From Hyunsoonleella jejuensis (GTDB taxonomy: Bacteria; Bacteroidota; Bacteroidia; Flavobacteriales; Flavobacteriaceae), in NCBI RefSeq assembly GCF_900111025.1, contig NZ_FOFN01000001.1:744001-808000 (forward strand): DNA of 64,000 nt. Direction: 5' to 3'. The position numbers and the translations under genes were made by a program. Below the pieces are notes generated by a model, which saw only the letters and a list, made by a program, of their open reading frames with translations, made no database searches and was not told the DNA's origin. This document shows, piece after piece, positions 16,075-24,335 of this stretch (positions within the stretch are counted from its first letter, which is position 1; each line of letters starts with the position of its first letter).

Positions 16075-17388
16075 TTATAGATCGAATCCAATATTTACCC
16101 CTAATTTATTGGCAATAATCTTGGTGATACGTTGTTTTAATTCAGGAATTTTAACGGATTCTAGAACATTGTTACTAAAAGCAAACATTAACAAAGCGCG
16201 GGCTTCTTTCTTTGGAATGCCGCGTGAACGCATGTAAAACATAGCGCTTTCATCTAACTGACCAATAGTACAACCGTGCGAACATTTTACATCATCGGCA
16301 AAAATCTCTAACTGAGGTTTGGTGTTTATGGATGCTTTATCGCTGATTAAAATATTGTTATTAGCTTGAAAGGCATTGGTTTTTTGGGCTTCTTTTTCTA
16401 CAATTACTTTCCCGTTGAAAACGCCCGTAGAGCGGTCGCCAAAAATACCTTTATAGTCTTGATGACTTTCGCAATTTGGTTCTATATGATGCACCAAAGT
16501 GTTGTGGTCTACATGCTGTTTTTCGCCAATAATGGTAATGCCTTTTAAGGTAGAATCGATACGTTCACCTTCTTGATAAAAGTTTAAGTTGTTACGCGTT
16601 AATTTACCTCCAAAGGAAAATGTATGCACCGATGCTAAACTTTCTCTTTTTTGCTTGATAAAGGTATTATCAATTAAAGATGCGGTGGCTTTATCGTTTT
16701 GAATTTTGTAATAGTCTACGATAGCACGTTTGCTTGCGAAAACTTCGGTAACGCTATTGGTTAAAACAGGGTTATCGGTTAAGCTTTGATGACGTTCGAT
16801 AATCTGTACATGCGAATTCTCACCAACTACAACCAAATTACGAGGTTGCAGCATAGTTGCGGATTCATTTCCAGTAGAAAAGTGAATGATTTGAATTGGT
16901 TTTTCTACAATTTTATTTTTTGGAATATGAATATAAGCGCCTTCTTGAGAAAATGCTGTGTTTAATGCTGATAAACTATCTTTTTCTGCAGCTTTATTGA
17001 AGTAGTTCTCTATAACCAATTGGTATTTAGGCTTACTTAATGCGGCCGACATTAGGCAAACATCAATACCGTCGTGCGTTGTTTGCGATAGGTGGGATGA
17101 ATACTTACCATCAATAAATATAATTTTGTAAGTATCAATATCATGAATAAAATATTTTTTTACTTCATGATAATCTAGCGCGTTTTCTTGCTTTGGAAAA
17201 ACGCTATAGTCTTCCTTTAAGATACTATTTAACGATGTGTATTTCCAAGCTTCCTCCTTTTTTGATGGAAACCCCTTTTCTTCAAATATTTTTATGGCTT
17301 CAGACCTAACATCGTGGGCATAGGCATCTACATCCACTCTATTTTCGAATGCTAAAAATGATGAAACTAATTTATCTTTTAAATCCAT
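16075..17388 (-). CDS. sufD: Fe-S cluster assembly scaffold protein SufD
   Basis: 437 residues, usual length. SufD pairs with SufB in the SufBC2D scaffold, where clusters form. The N-terminal helical region contains EKGFPSKKEEAWKYTSLN; the beta-helix core has VVVGENSHVQIIERH; and the C-terminus has the family signature VKCSHGCTIGQLDESAMFYMRSRGI with the conserved Cys and His. It lies 84 bases downstream of sufC across a spacer made of TTCAGTA tandem repeats. Confidence 0.95.
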   Translation of the reverse strand: MDLKDKLVSSFLAFENRVDVDAYAHDVRSEAIKIFEEKGFPSKKEEAWKYTSLNSILKEDYSVFPKQENALDYHEVKKYFIHDIDTYKIIFIDGKYSSHLSQTTHDGIDVCLMSAALSKPKYQLVIENYFNKAAEKDSLSALNTAFSQEGAYIHIPKNKIVEKPIQIIHFSTGNESATMLQPRNLVVVGENSHVQIIERHQSLTDNPVLTNSVTEVFASKRAIVDYYKIQNDKATASLIDNTFIKQKRESLASVHTFSFGGKLTRNNLNFYQEGERIDSTLKGITIIGEKQHVDHNTLVHHIEPNCESHQDYKGIFGDRSTGVFNGKVIVEKEAQKTNAFQANNNILISDKASINTKPQLEIFADDVKCSHGCTIGQLDESAMFYMRSRGIPKKEARALLMFAFSNNVLESVKIPELKQRITKIIANKLGVNIGFDL

Positions 17389-17392
17389 GTTT

Positions 17393-17420
17393 TTCAGTAT
17401 TCAGTATTCAGTATTCAGTA
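17393..17420. repeat. Four tandem copies of TTCAGTA between sufC and sufD
   Basis: Perfect head-to-tail 7-mers at 17393, 17400, 17407 and 17414, followed by a degenerate TTATATTCAG. They fill part of the 84-base sufC-sufD gap. The 7-base unit and lack of spacers exclude CRISPR. Confidence 0.85.
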
Positions 17421-17472
17421 TTATATTCAGTTTCGGTGAACACTTACTGCGACTGTATACTGGTTACTGGCG

Positions 17473-18225
17473 CTATGCGCCAACTTCCTCTTTAATCCAA
17501 TCGTAACCTTTTGCTTCTAGCTCGTGTGCCAATTCTTTTGATCCAGATTTTACAATTCTGCCATTGTGTAAAACGTGCACATAATCAGGAACAATATAAT
17601 CTAACAAACGCTGATAGTGCGTAATTACAACAACGGCATTATCTTTGCTTTTTAGTTTATTCACGCCATTTGCTACAATACGAAGCGCGTCGATATCCAA
17701 ACCAGAGTCTGTTTCATCAAGAATTGCCAATTTTGGTTCTAACATGGCCATTTGAAAGATCTCATTACGCTTCTTTTCTCCACCAGAAAACCCTTCGTTT
17801 AAAGAACGCGATAAAAACTTGCGGTCTATTTCTAACATCTCCGATTTTTCACGAATAAGTTTTAACATATCCTTTGCAGCCATTTCTTCCAATCCTCTTG
17901 CTTTACGAGATTCGTTGATGGCTGTTTTCATAAAGTTGGTAACGGACACACCCGGAATTTCTACAGGATACTGGAATGACAAAAACACACCTTTGTGTGC
18001 GCGTTCTTCAGCGGCTAGTTCTTCAATATCCTCACCTTCAAAAATGATATTTCCTTCAGTAACTTCGTAATCTTCTCTTCCAGCAATAACAGATGCTAAC
18101 GTGCTCTTTCCAGAGCCGTTAGGTCCCATGATAGCATGAACTTCTCCTGGTTTTACTTCAAGATTAACACCTCTTAAGATAGTCTTATCTTCAACGCTTG
18201 CGTGTAAATTGTTTATTTTTAACAT
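17473..18225 (-). CDS. sufC: Fe-S cluster assembly ATPase SufC
   Basis: 250 residues, ABC-type ATPase of the SufBC2D complex. Walker A IMGPNGSGKST (~33-43), Q-loop FLSFQYPVEIPGV, signature GFSGGEKKRNEI, Walker B PKLAILDETDSGLD and the H-switch VVVITHYQRLL are all intact. It is cytoplasmic and drives conformational change of SufB-SufD during cluster assembly. It is separated from the upstream lipoprotein by ~104 bases rich in AATTCCAAAT repeats. Confidence 0.97.
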   Translation of the reverse strand: MLKINNLHASVEDKTILRGVNLEVKPGEVHAIMGPNGSGKSTLASVIAGREDYEVTEGNIIFEGEDIEELAAEERAHKGVFLSFQYPVEIPGVSVTNFMKTAINESRKARGLEEMAAKDMLKLIREKSEMLEIDRKFLSRSLNEGFSGGEKKRNEIFQMAMLEPKLAILDETDSGLDIDALRIVANGVNKLKSKDNAVVVITHYQRLLDYIVPDYVHVLHNGRIVKSGSKELAHELEAKGYDWIKEEVGA

Positions 18226-18238
18226 AGTTTATTTTTGA

Positions 18239-18269
18239 AATTCCAAATATCAAAAACAAAATTCCAAAT
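18239..18269. repeat. Direct repeats of AATTCCAAAT between the suf lipoprotein and sufC
   Basis: AATTCCAAAT occurs at 18239-18248 and 18260-18269 within a low-complexity AT spacer that also holds TTTTTGAAAT twice. It may be a simple low-complexity filler; no promoter box is evident. Confidence 0.5.
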
Positions 18270-18329
18270 TATTACTCTTGTTTATATTTTTGAAATTTAG
18301 GGTTTGCTATTTGTGATTTAATTTTATAA

Positions 18330-18746
18330 TTAGCTTCCTAATTTTATTATATTGTTTTCTTCTTTAGAGCCTGGTTTTACATCTATTATTTCTAGGATCT
18401 CCACCTTGTTTTCCCAAAGAATGGTTTCGTGTTTTTCGTTTGTTATTTTTGCCCTCACTTCCACCTGAACCATATCTGTAGAAGCGGTTTTAAAACTTTC
18501 TGCTTTCTCATTGAGCTCATTAAATTTATGTGTTGGTAAAACGCCATAAATTTCTGAATTCGTTTGTAAAACTGCAGCACCTCCATGATAGACATAATCT
18601 CCTTTCAAAAGTGTAAGACCATCATTTTGCTTTTCAGTTCGTTGATTTGTTTCCTCAGAGACGACATCTTTCGTTTCTGATTTTGAATCGTTTTTACAAC
18701 TTAAAAGTGCTGAAAAAGTTAGCACTAGAATGAATGCTTTTTTCAT
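18330..18746 (-). CDS. Uncharacterised lipoprotein within the suf operon
   Basis: 138 residues from the ATG at 18746, giving a textbook lipoprotein signal (MKKAFILVLTFSALLSC, lipid Cys17); an upstream Met at 18767 overlaps sufB and is less likely. A charged linker follows (KNDSKSETKDVVSEETNQ), then a compact ~85-residue domain (DYVYHGGAAVLQTNSEIYGVLPTH, VQVEVRAKIT, ENKVEILEI) of probable beta structure. I do not recognise the family. It starts 10 bases after the sufB stop, inside an operon for cytoplasmic Fe-S assembly, so it must be co-transcribed with it. The domain could be an OB-like fold. Confidence 0.75.
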   Translation of the reverse strand: MKKAFILVLTFSALLSCKNDSKSETKDVVSEETNQRTEKQNDGLTLLKGDYVYHGGAAVLQTNSEIYGVLPTHKFNELNEKAESFKTASTDMVQVEVRAKITNEKHETILWENKVEILEIIDVKPGSKEENNIIKLGS

Positions 18747-18756
18747 TTTTATTAAT

Positions 18757-20205
18757 TTAACCAACACTTCCTTCTAAACTTATTTCTAATAATTTTTGAG
18801 CCTCTACAGCAAATTCCATTGGGAGTTTGTTTAATACTTCCTTGCTGAAACCATTTACAATTAAAGCAATAGCTTTTTCGGTATCAATACCACGCTGGTT
18901 ACAATAAAAAATTTGATCTTCACCAATTTTACTAGTTGTAGCTTCATGCTCAATTTTAGCCGATTGATTCTTTGCCTCAATATATGGGAAGGTATGTGCA
19001 CCACATTCATTACCCATCAATAAACTATCACACTGTGAAAAATTACGAGCGTTTTCGGCTCTGGAATTTACCTGAACCAAACCACGATAGCTGTTTTGAG
19101 ATTTTCCTGCTGAAATACCTTTTGATATAATGGTTGACTTCGTATTTTTTCCTAAGTGAATCATTTTTGTTCCTGTATCAGCTTGTTGGTAATTGTTCGT
19201 TACTGCAATAGAGTAGAATTCTCCAACTGAGTTATCTCCCTTTAATACACACGATGGATATTTCCAAGTTACTGCAGAACCTGTCTCTACTTGTGTCCAA
19301 GAGATTTTTGCATTCGTTTCACATAAACCGCGTTTGGTCACAAAATTGTAAACACCACCTTTACCTTCTGCATTACCTGGAAACCAGTTTTGCACTGTGG
19401 AATATTTTATTTCAGCATCATCTAAAGCTATAAGCTCGACAACGGCAGCGTGCAATTGGTTTTCATCACGACTTGGTGCTGTACAACCTTCTAGATAACT
19501 CACATAACTACCTTCATCAGCAATTACTAAAGTTCTTTCGAATTGCCCTGTACCAGCTTGGTTTATTCTAAAATATGTTGAAAGTTCCATTGGGCATCTT
19601 ACCCCTTTTGGAATATAGCAAAACGAGCCATCACTAAATACGGCAGAGTTTAATGCTGCATAAAAATTATCTTTTCTGGGAACAACGGTGCCAATATATT
19701 TTTTAACTAGTTCAGGATGCTCTTTTATAGCTTCTGAAATACTCATGAAAATAATACCTTTTTCACCTAAAGTTTTCTTGAATGTTGTTGCTACAGAAAC
19801 CGAGTCTACAACTACATCCATAGCTACACCAGCCAATTTCTTTTGTTCATCTAACGAAATACCTAGTTTCTCAAAAGTTGCTAATAATTCTGGGTCAACT
19901 TCGTCAATACTATCATATTTGGGTTTGCTATTTGGAGCAGAGTAGTAAGAGATGCCTTGAAAATCAGGCTTTTTATAACGCACGTTTGCCCATTCTGGTT
20001 CTTCCATGTTTTCCCAAATACGAAATGCCTCCAAGCGCCATTCCGTCATCCATTCTGGTTCTTCTTTCTTTTTAGAGATAGCGCGAACAATATCTTCGTT
20101 TAAACCATTTGGAAACGTATCCGATGCAATATCTGTATAAAAACCATATTCGTATTCCTTGGTTTTTAGTTCTTCGCGAAGATCATCTTCAGTATATTTA
20201 GACAT
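18757..20205 (-). CDS. sufB: Fe-S cluster assembly protein SufB
   Basis: 482 residues, full length. SufB is the main scaffold subunit on which the nascent cluster is built from SufE-delivered sulfur. Motifs include [14 protein letters not shown], the conserved SYLEGCTAP with Cys, and [20 protein letters not shown] and [21 protein letters not shown] near the C-terminus. It starts 14 bases downstream of the sufA stop. Second gene of the operon. Confidence 0.97.
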   Translation of the reverse strand: MSKYTEDDLREELKTKEYEYGFYTDIASDTFPNGLNEDIVRAISKKKEEPEWMTEWRLEAFRIWENMEEPEWANVRYKKPDFQGISYYSAPNSKPKYDSIDEVDPELLATFEKLGISLDEQKKLAGVAMDVVVDSVSVATTFKKTLGEKGIIFMSISEAIKEHPELVKKYIGTVVPRKDNFYAALNSAVFSDGSFCYIPKGVRCPMELSTYFRINQAGTGQFERTLVIADEGSYVSYLEGCTAPSRDENQLHAAVVELIALDDAEIKYSTVQNWFPGNAEGKGGVYNFVTKRGLCETNAKISWTQVETGSAVTWKYPSCVLKGDNSVGEFYSIAVTNNYQQADTGTKMIHLGKNTKSTIISKGISAGKSQNSYRGLVQVNSRAENARNFSQCDSLLMGNECGAHTFPYIEAKNQSAKIEHEATTSKIGEDQIFYCNQRGIDTEKAIALIVNGFSKEVLNKLPMEFAVEAQKLLEISLEGSVG

Positions 20206-20219
20206 AAATTTTTCTTGTT

Positions 20220-20549
20220 TTATAATGAAAACGATTCACCGCAACCGCAAGTTCTATTTGCGTTGGGATTATTAAAAACAAAACCTGTTCCGTTTAATCC
20301 ACCGGAGTATTCAAGGGTTGTTCCAATCAGGTATAAAAAACTTTTTTTGTCAACAATAATTTTCACACCATTATCTTCAAAAACCTTATCGCCTTCTTGC
20401 TGTTCTTTATCAAATTTCAAGTCGTAGGATAAACCCGAACAACCGCCACTTTTTACACCTACGCGAATATAATCGGTAGTTGCGTTGTAACCGTCATCAG
20501 CCATAAGTTCAATAACTTTTTTCTTAGCTGTATCAGAGACTTTTATCAT
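20220..20549 (-). CDS. HesB/IscA family Fe-S carrier (SufA-like)
   Basis: 109 residues, A-type carrier that receives clusters from SufBCD and passes them to targets. The three cluster-binding Cys are in the family pattern: [13 protein letters not shown] and [10 protein letters not shown]. First gene of the suf operon, with its promoter box at 20615-20622. Function as SufA is inferred from position; IscA and ErpA are close relatives. Confidence 0.93.
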   Translation of the reverse strand: MIKVSDTAKKKVIELMADDGYNATTDYIRVGVKSGGCSGLSYDLKFDKEQQEGDKVFEDNGVKIIVDKKSFLYLIGTTLEYSGGLNGTGFVFNNPNANRTCGCGESFSL

Positions 20550-20614
20550 ATTCTTTCTAATTAAATTTAGTAGTGTATTAATATTTTTTATTAAGACAGT
20601 TTCTAAATAGAGGA

Positions 20615-20622
20615 CAAATATA
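20615..20622 (-). promoter_or_regulatory. -7 box for the suf operon
   Basis: The minus strand reads TATATTTG, 65 bases before the sufA ATG. No convincing TTG at -33, and no obvious dyad that would indicate an IscR or Fur operator was found. Confidence 0.55.
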
Positions 20623-20764
20623 CAATATAAGTCATTTAATTAAGCATAACCTAACATTATATTAGCATATAGGTTTATAGGTTTTTACTATGATAAAAAA
20701 TGGAAAGTATGAACCGGTAGTAGTGCCTTTGAAATCAATAAAATAACTGATTTTTCTTAAAAGC

Positions 20765-21013
20765 TTATAACTCGTAACCTATATGGTTTAATAGGTTTGC
20801 TGTTCTTTTACTTTTGAAGTAATTTGAAAAAGAGTTCGTTTCACCGAAAGCAGAAAGATTCATAATATTACCACTATCTGTTGAAATAAAATGATTGTTG
20901 CAGCATTTGCAAACCAGCTCAGATGTGTCCTCATCGATTTTTGACACTAAGGTAAAATTATGGCCAAATATGGCGCAGAATCTATTGATAGGTGTTTCAA
21001 ACATCATTATCAT
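20765..21013 (-). CDS. Small zinc-ribbon-like protein, paralogue A
   Basis: About 82 residues from a Met at 21013, chosen because its two paralogues (26881-27132, 27208-27471) start shortly before the same motif; an in-frame Met at 21091 is possible. Shared pattern: C-x2-FGHN, then ELVCKCC (C-x2-C type), then a Thr/Asp-Ser-Gly-Asn-I/L segment. The paired Cys and the His of FGHN suggest a structural zinc site, somewhat like phage DUF1660 proteins. No transmembrane segment. Function unknown; it is isolated between the suf and mbn operons. Confidence 0.65.
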   Translation of the reverse strand: MIMMFETPINRFCAIFGHNFTLVSKIDEDTSELVCKCCNNHFISTDSGNIMNLSAFGETNSFSNYFKSKRTANLLNHIGYEL

Positions 21014-21133
21014 GCTAAATTTGGGGTATTCAAATATCGTAAATACTTTAGTTATTATCGGTAAAATGTATTTTTTTTCGACGAAATACATATTTTTTTA
21101 AGATGTATCGCTTAAAGAAGAGTTTCAATTTTA

Positions 21134-22198
21134 CTAATTGGAAAAACTTGGGTTGTTTACAAACGCATCATCAGATAATGTAAGAAGGAAGGCTTTTAAG
21201 TCTGTTTTGTCCTTTTCTGAAAGGTTCACGCCACCCTGTGCTACTTTTTTCATTAAAGGGTCTATAGTTGAAGAGTTTTTTAAGCCTTCACTGTAATGGT
21301 TAATTACTTCTTCAAGCGTATTAAATCTCCCGTCATGCATGTATGGCGCGGTAAATTTTAAGTTTCGAAGAGATGGCGATCTAAATTTTCCGTTATCAGC
21401 GGGATCTCCCGTAACAGCACCCAAGCCTAAATCGGTAAACGTTTCGTCTAAGCCGTTGTTATGAAAAGCATTGTCTGTCCATAAAGGATTTTTATCACTA
21501 CCATGGCAATGAAAACAGTCGCCTCTAGCTTCATCCATAAATACATCAAAACCATTTTGCTCCTCAGGTGTTAATTGTGCTTCACCTAAAAGAAACTTAT
21601 CAAATTTTGAGTTTGCTGAAATTAGTGTGCGCTCAAATTGCGCAATAGCCTTGGTTACTAACGTTGAGTCGATTCGTGAAGTGCCAAACGCTTGTTGAAA
21701 TAATATTGGGTACTCTACGTGTTCTTGTAGTTTTTTTTCAACCTCGGCCCAAGTGCTTTTCATTTCGCTAGGATCAGTTACAGGACTAAATGCTTGATGT
21801 TCTAGACTAAATGATTTGCCGTCCCAAAAGAATTTTTCATCGTAATTCCAAGCAAGATTAAATAATGGCATTGCGTTTCTGTTTCCCAAAGTGCCATCGA
21901 TACCATCGCTAAATCTAGCGGTATCAGTAAATGCATTTTTTGGCGCGTGGCAATCGGCACAAGCTTGTGTGTTATTTCCTGAAAGTATAGGGTCAAAAAA
22001 CAGTTTTTTCCCCAATGCAACACCTTCAGTTGTTTGAGGGTTGTTATTTGGAATTACCGGGGCTATAATATTGTCTTGAAACAGCTTGGGGATATTTAAT
22101 GCGCTTGGTGTGGGAGCATAACTTTCAGTACTTTCATTAGAGCAGGAACAGTAAAAGAAAGCCATTATAAGCATGATATGTATGTGCCATTTCTTCAA
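21134..22198 (-). CDS. MauG/MbnH-like di-haem cytochrome c peroxidase family lipoprotein
   Basis: 354 residues with a lipoprotein signal (MKKWHIHIMLIMAFFYCSC). Two haem c sites are visible: QACADCHAPKNAFTD (~80-95) and RGDCFHCHGSDKNPLW, plus the family C-terminal TAPYMHDGRFNTLEEVINHY. Members either reduce H2O2 or, as MauG and MbnH do, oxidise residues of a partner protein through a bis-Fe(IV) state. Because it is encoded 6 bases after an MbnP protein, the MbnH role (oxidising a Trp of MbnP to kynurenine) is likely but inferred. It is the last gene of a four-gene operon. Confidence 0.88.
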   Translation of the reverse strand: MKKWHIHIMLIMAFFYCSCSNESTESYAPTPSALNIPKLFQDNIIAPVIPNNNPQTTEGVALGKKLFFDPILSGNNTQACADCHAPKNAFTDTARFSDGIDGTLGNRNAMPLFNLAWNYDEKFFWDGKSFSLEHQAFSPVTDPSEMKSTWAEVEKKLQEHVEYPILFQQAFGTSRIDSTLVTKAIAQFERTLISANSKFDKFLLGEAQLTPEEQNGFDVFMDEARGDCFHCHGSDKNPLWTDNAFHNNGLDETFTDLGLGAVTGDPADNGKFRSPSLRNLKFTAPYMHDGRFNTLEEVINHYSEGLKNSSTIDPLMKKVAQGGVNLSEKDKTDLKAFLLTLSDDAFVNNPSFSN

Positions 22199-22204
22199 AA
22201 TATA

Positions 22205-22969
22205 TTACTCTACAGAAATTAAACTGAATACGTTTTGTCCGTTTTCAAACATTAAAACTTGGGCATCAAAATTAGGCATTAGCATTGTATTCAGTACATT
22301 TAAATCCCAAATGTTAGGGTTGTTAAACCATTCGGCAATATTCATTTCTATATTAATATTTGTACCATCAGAAATGGTGATTTCTCCTAAATCTATCTCA
22401 AAAAATGTATCTTGGAACTTAGGAGGGCTCACAGAATTATCTATAGCCCTAATAGCATGATAAGCATAACCAGTTTCTGTACTGGTGTTGTCTATAAATT
22501 TACCTTCCAACTGCATATAATGATAACCGCCTCCTAATTGTGAGGGCACATTCCAAGATGCAGCATTTAAATCTTGATAGTTGTTATAATTATCATCATT
22601 ATTAAAGCCAAATATAAAAGAGACGTTCTTGTAATTTCCTGATGGAATAGTGAGACTTGGGTTAAATGATAAATTTTGGCTGTTCTCTACATCAATCAAT
22701 TTATATTCGTTTAAAACGAGCTTTTCGTTATTAAAGGTTGTGAAGGTTATATCTGAAACAAGATACCGCAAGCGCTCTATACTCAATTGATCCCCTTTGG
22801 CATTGGTGAATTTTATAGTGTTAAAATCTGCTTGCGTTACGGGCATATTATCCCATGCATGAGAAAAACTGAATGAGATATTAGCTTCGGCATTGGTTGT
22901 GTTGGTGGAGTCGCTTTCACATCTCAGCAATAAAAAAGAAAGGATAAGAATATAAGTTATATGCTTCAT
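22205..22969 (-). CDS. MbnP family copper-homeostasis lipoprotein
   Basis: 254 residues with a lipoprotein signal ending LLLRC (Cys17). MbnP hallmarks: SFSHAWDNMPV, RLRYLVSDI, the fully typical GGGYHYMQLEGKF, then GYAYHAIRA, and MNIAEWFNNPNIWD at the C-terminus. Several conserved Trp and His are available for modification and metal binding. In characterised systems MbnP contains kynurenine made by MbnH and binds copper. Its ATG overlaps the stop of the preceding propeller gene by 4 bases (translational coupling), and the MauG-like gene follows directly. Confidence 0.9.
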   Translation of the reverse strand: MKHITYILILSFLLLRCESDSTNTTNAEANISFSFSHAWDNMPVTQADFNTIKFTNAKGDQLSIERLRYLVSDITFTTFNNEKLVLNEYKLIDVENSQNLSFNPSLTIPSGNYKNVSFIFGFNNDDNYNNYQDLNAASWNVPSQLGGGYHYMQLEGKFIDNTSTETGYAYHAIRAIDNSVSPPKFQDTFFEIDLGEITISDGTNINIEMNIAEWFNNPNIWDLNVLNTMLMPNFDAQVLMFENGQNVFSLISVE

Positions 22970-24315
22970 TGTAAAGGTATTTTAAATAGTAATACATCTG
23001 TAAATCCTTTGTTTGTAGTAATGTCTTGATCGGAACTACTGGATTCCCCAACAGCAATAATTGCATCGTTATTAAGCTGAATAGCGTCAAAGGCAAAATC
23101 AACATTGGACCCTCCAATTGAGGTTCGCCATTCCAAATCACCATTAGCGCCAATCTTAAAAACCCAAGCATCATTCTGACCGTTGTTTTTTGAAAGGTCT
23201 CCATCAGAACTTCTCGAACTTCCTGAAATGATAAAGCCGCCATCTGAAGCTTTTGAGACCGAACGTGCCGTATCAAAACTTGTGCCTCCATACGTTTTTG
23301 TCCACAACAGGTCGCCATTTGATGTGATTTTGGTGATGAGCACATCGGCAGCACCGTTATTACTAGAAACGTCCTTATCCTTGCTTCTAGTGTCTCCAAC
23401 GATGACAAAATTACCGTCAATAGTGCCTGTAATGCCCCAAGCTTCATCAATTTCAGAGCCGCCTACAGATTTTTCCCAGATGAGATTGCCTGTATCTGAT
23501 AGTTTCACTATCCAAAAATCGTAAGTGCCTTTGTTGTTTTTTATATCCACATCATCACTATCCGATGAGCCTACAATAATAAAATTGTTGTCCTCGGTTT
23601 CAACAACATCATAAGGTGTATCGGTAAATGTGCCACCAAAAAACTTGCTCCATTCTTTCTCACCGTTTACGTTTAGTTTTATTGCCCAATAATCACCTCC
23701 TGCATGTAATGAAGCCAATGTTTTACTGTTGCCTTGGCCTCCAGAAGCTGAGACGTCTAAAACGCCCGTCACTAAAAAGCCGCCATTATTTGTTTCTGTT
23801 AAAGCATAACCAATATCTGCTCCTAAAAACCCAAATGATTTTTGCCAAATAATATTTCCCGAAACATCCAATTTAGCAATCCAAAAATCATGTGCTCCAG
23901 CATTTTCAGAAACATCGCCATCTGTACTTTTACTATAACCCAAAATCGCGTATCCGCCATTTGTAGTTTCAATGATATCTAGCCCTCTATCGTCATCACT
24001 TCCGCCATATGTGTTTTGCCATTGCAATGCGTCATTACCATCAAATTTTAGAAGCCAAAAATCGAAAGATTCGTTTGTTTTATTTTGAATATCACCATCT
24101 AAACTTTGTGTATGGCCTAAAATGGCATAACCGCCATCTGATGTTTTAATGACTGACTGTGCGCTTTCATTTAAACTGCCTCCAAGAGTTTTTACAAACT
24201 CAGTAGATTTACTAATAATTGTATTGGAAGCATTATCATCAGTTTTCGAGCAATTTACAAGGATGAAAAAGGATATAAAAAAGAATACTACGTTATGTGA
24301 AACACTGTTTTTCAT
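22966..24315 (-). CDS. Seven-repeat beta-propeller lipoprotein
   Basis: 449 residues with a lipoprotein signal (FFILVNC). The mature part is seven copies of a ~57-residue unit with the pattern GGS-x2-D...T-x-DGG-Y/F-x-I-x-G...S-x-DGD-x4-N-x-G...D-x-W-x2-K...G-x3-W. Units start at about residues 45, 102, 160, 225, 283, 341 and 399. Seven units suggest a seven-bladed propeller. The DGD and SDxD loops look calcium- or metal-friendly. Third-party relatives are annotated only as lipoproteins or T9SS proteins. It sits between the anchor-B gene (20 bases) and mbnP (4-base overlap), so it belongs to the same surface system; the molecular role is unknown. Confidence 0.82.
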   Translation of the reverse strand: MKNSVSHNVVFFFISFFILVNCSKTDDNASNTIISKSTEFVKTLGGSLNESAQSVIKTSDGGYAILGHTQSLDGDIQNKTNESFDFWLLKFDGNDALQWQNTYGGSDDDRGLDIIETTNGGYAILGYSKSTDGDVSENAGAHDFWIAKLDVSGNIIWQKSFGFLGADIGYALTETNNGGFLVTGVLDVSASGGQGNSKTLASLHAGGDYWAIKLNVNGEKEWSKFFGGTFTDTPYDVVETEDNNFIIVGSSDSDDVDIKNNKGTYDFWIVKLSDTGNLIWEKSVGGSEIDEAWGITGTIDGNFVIVGDTRSKDKDVSSNNGAADVLITKITSNGDLLWTKTYGGTSFDTARSVSKASDGGFIISGSSRSSDGDLSKNNGQNDAWVFKIGANGDLEWRTSIGGSNVDFAFDAIQLNNDAIIAVGESSSSDQDITTNKGFTDVLLFKIPLQ

Positions 24316-24335
24316 TTGGGGTATGGTAAACGTAA

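Noticed and set aside
17393-17420. Possible CRISPR-like array
   Set aside because: Units are 7 bases, contiguous, without spacers, and no cas genes exist in the window.
22917-23450. 177-residue minus-strand frame inside the propeller gene
   Set aside because: Out of frame with the well-supported 449-residue repeat protein; low complexity, no recognisable motif.
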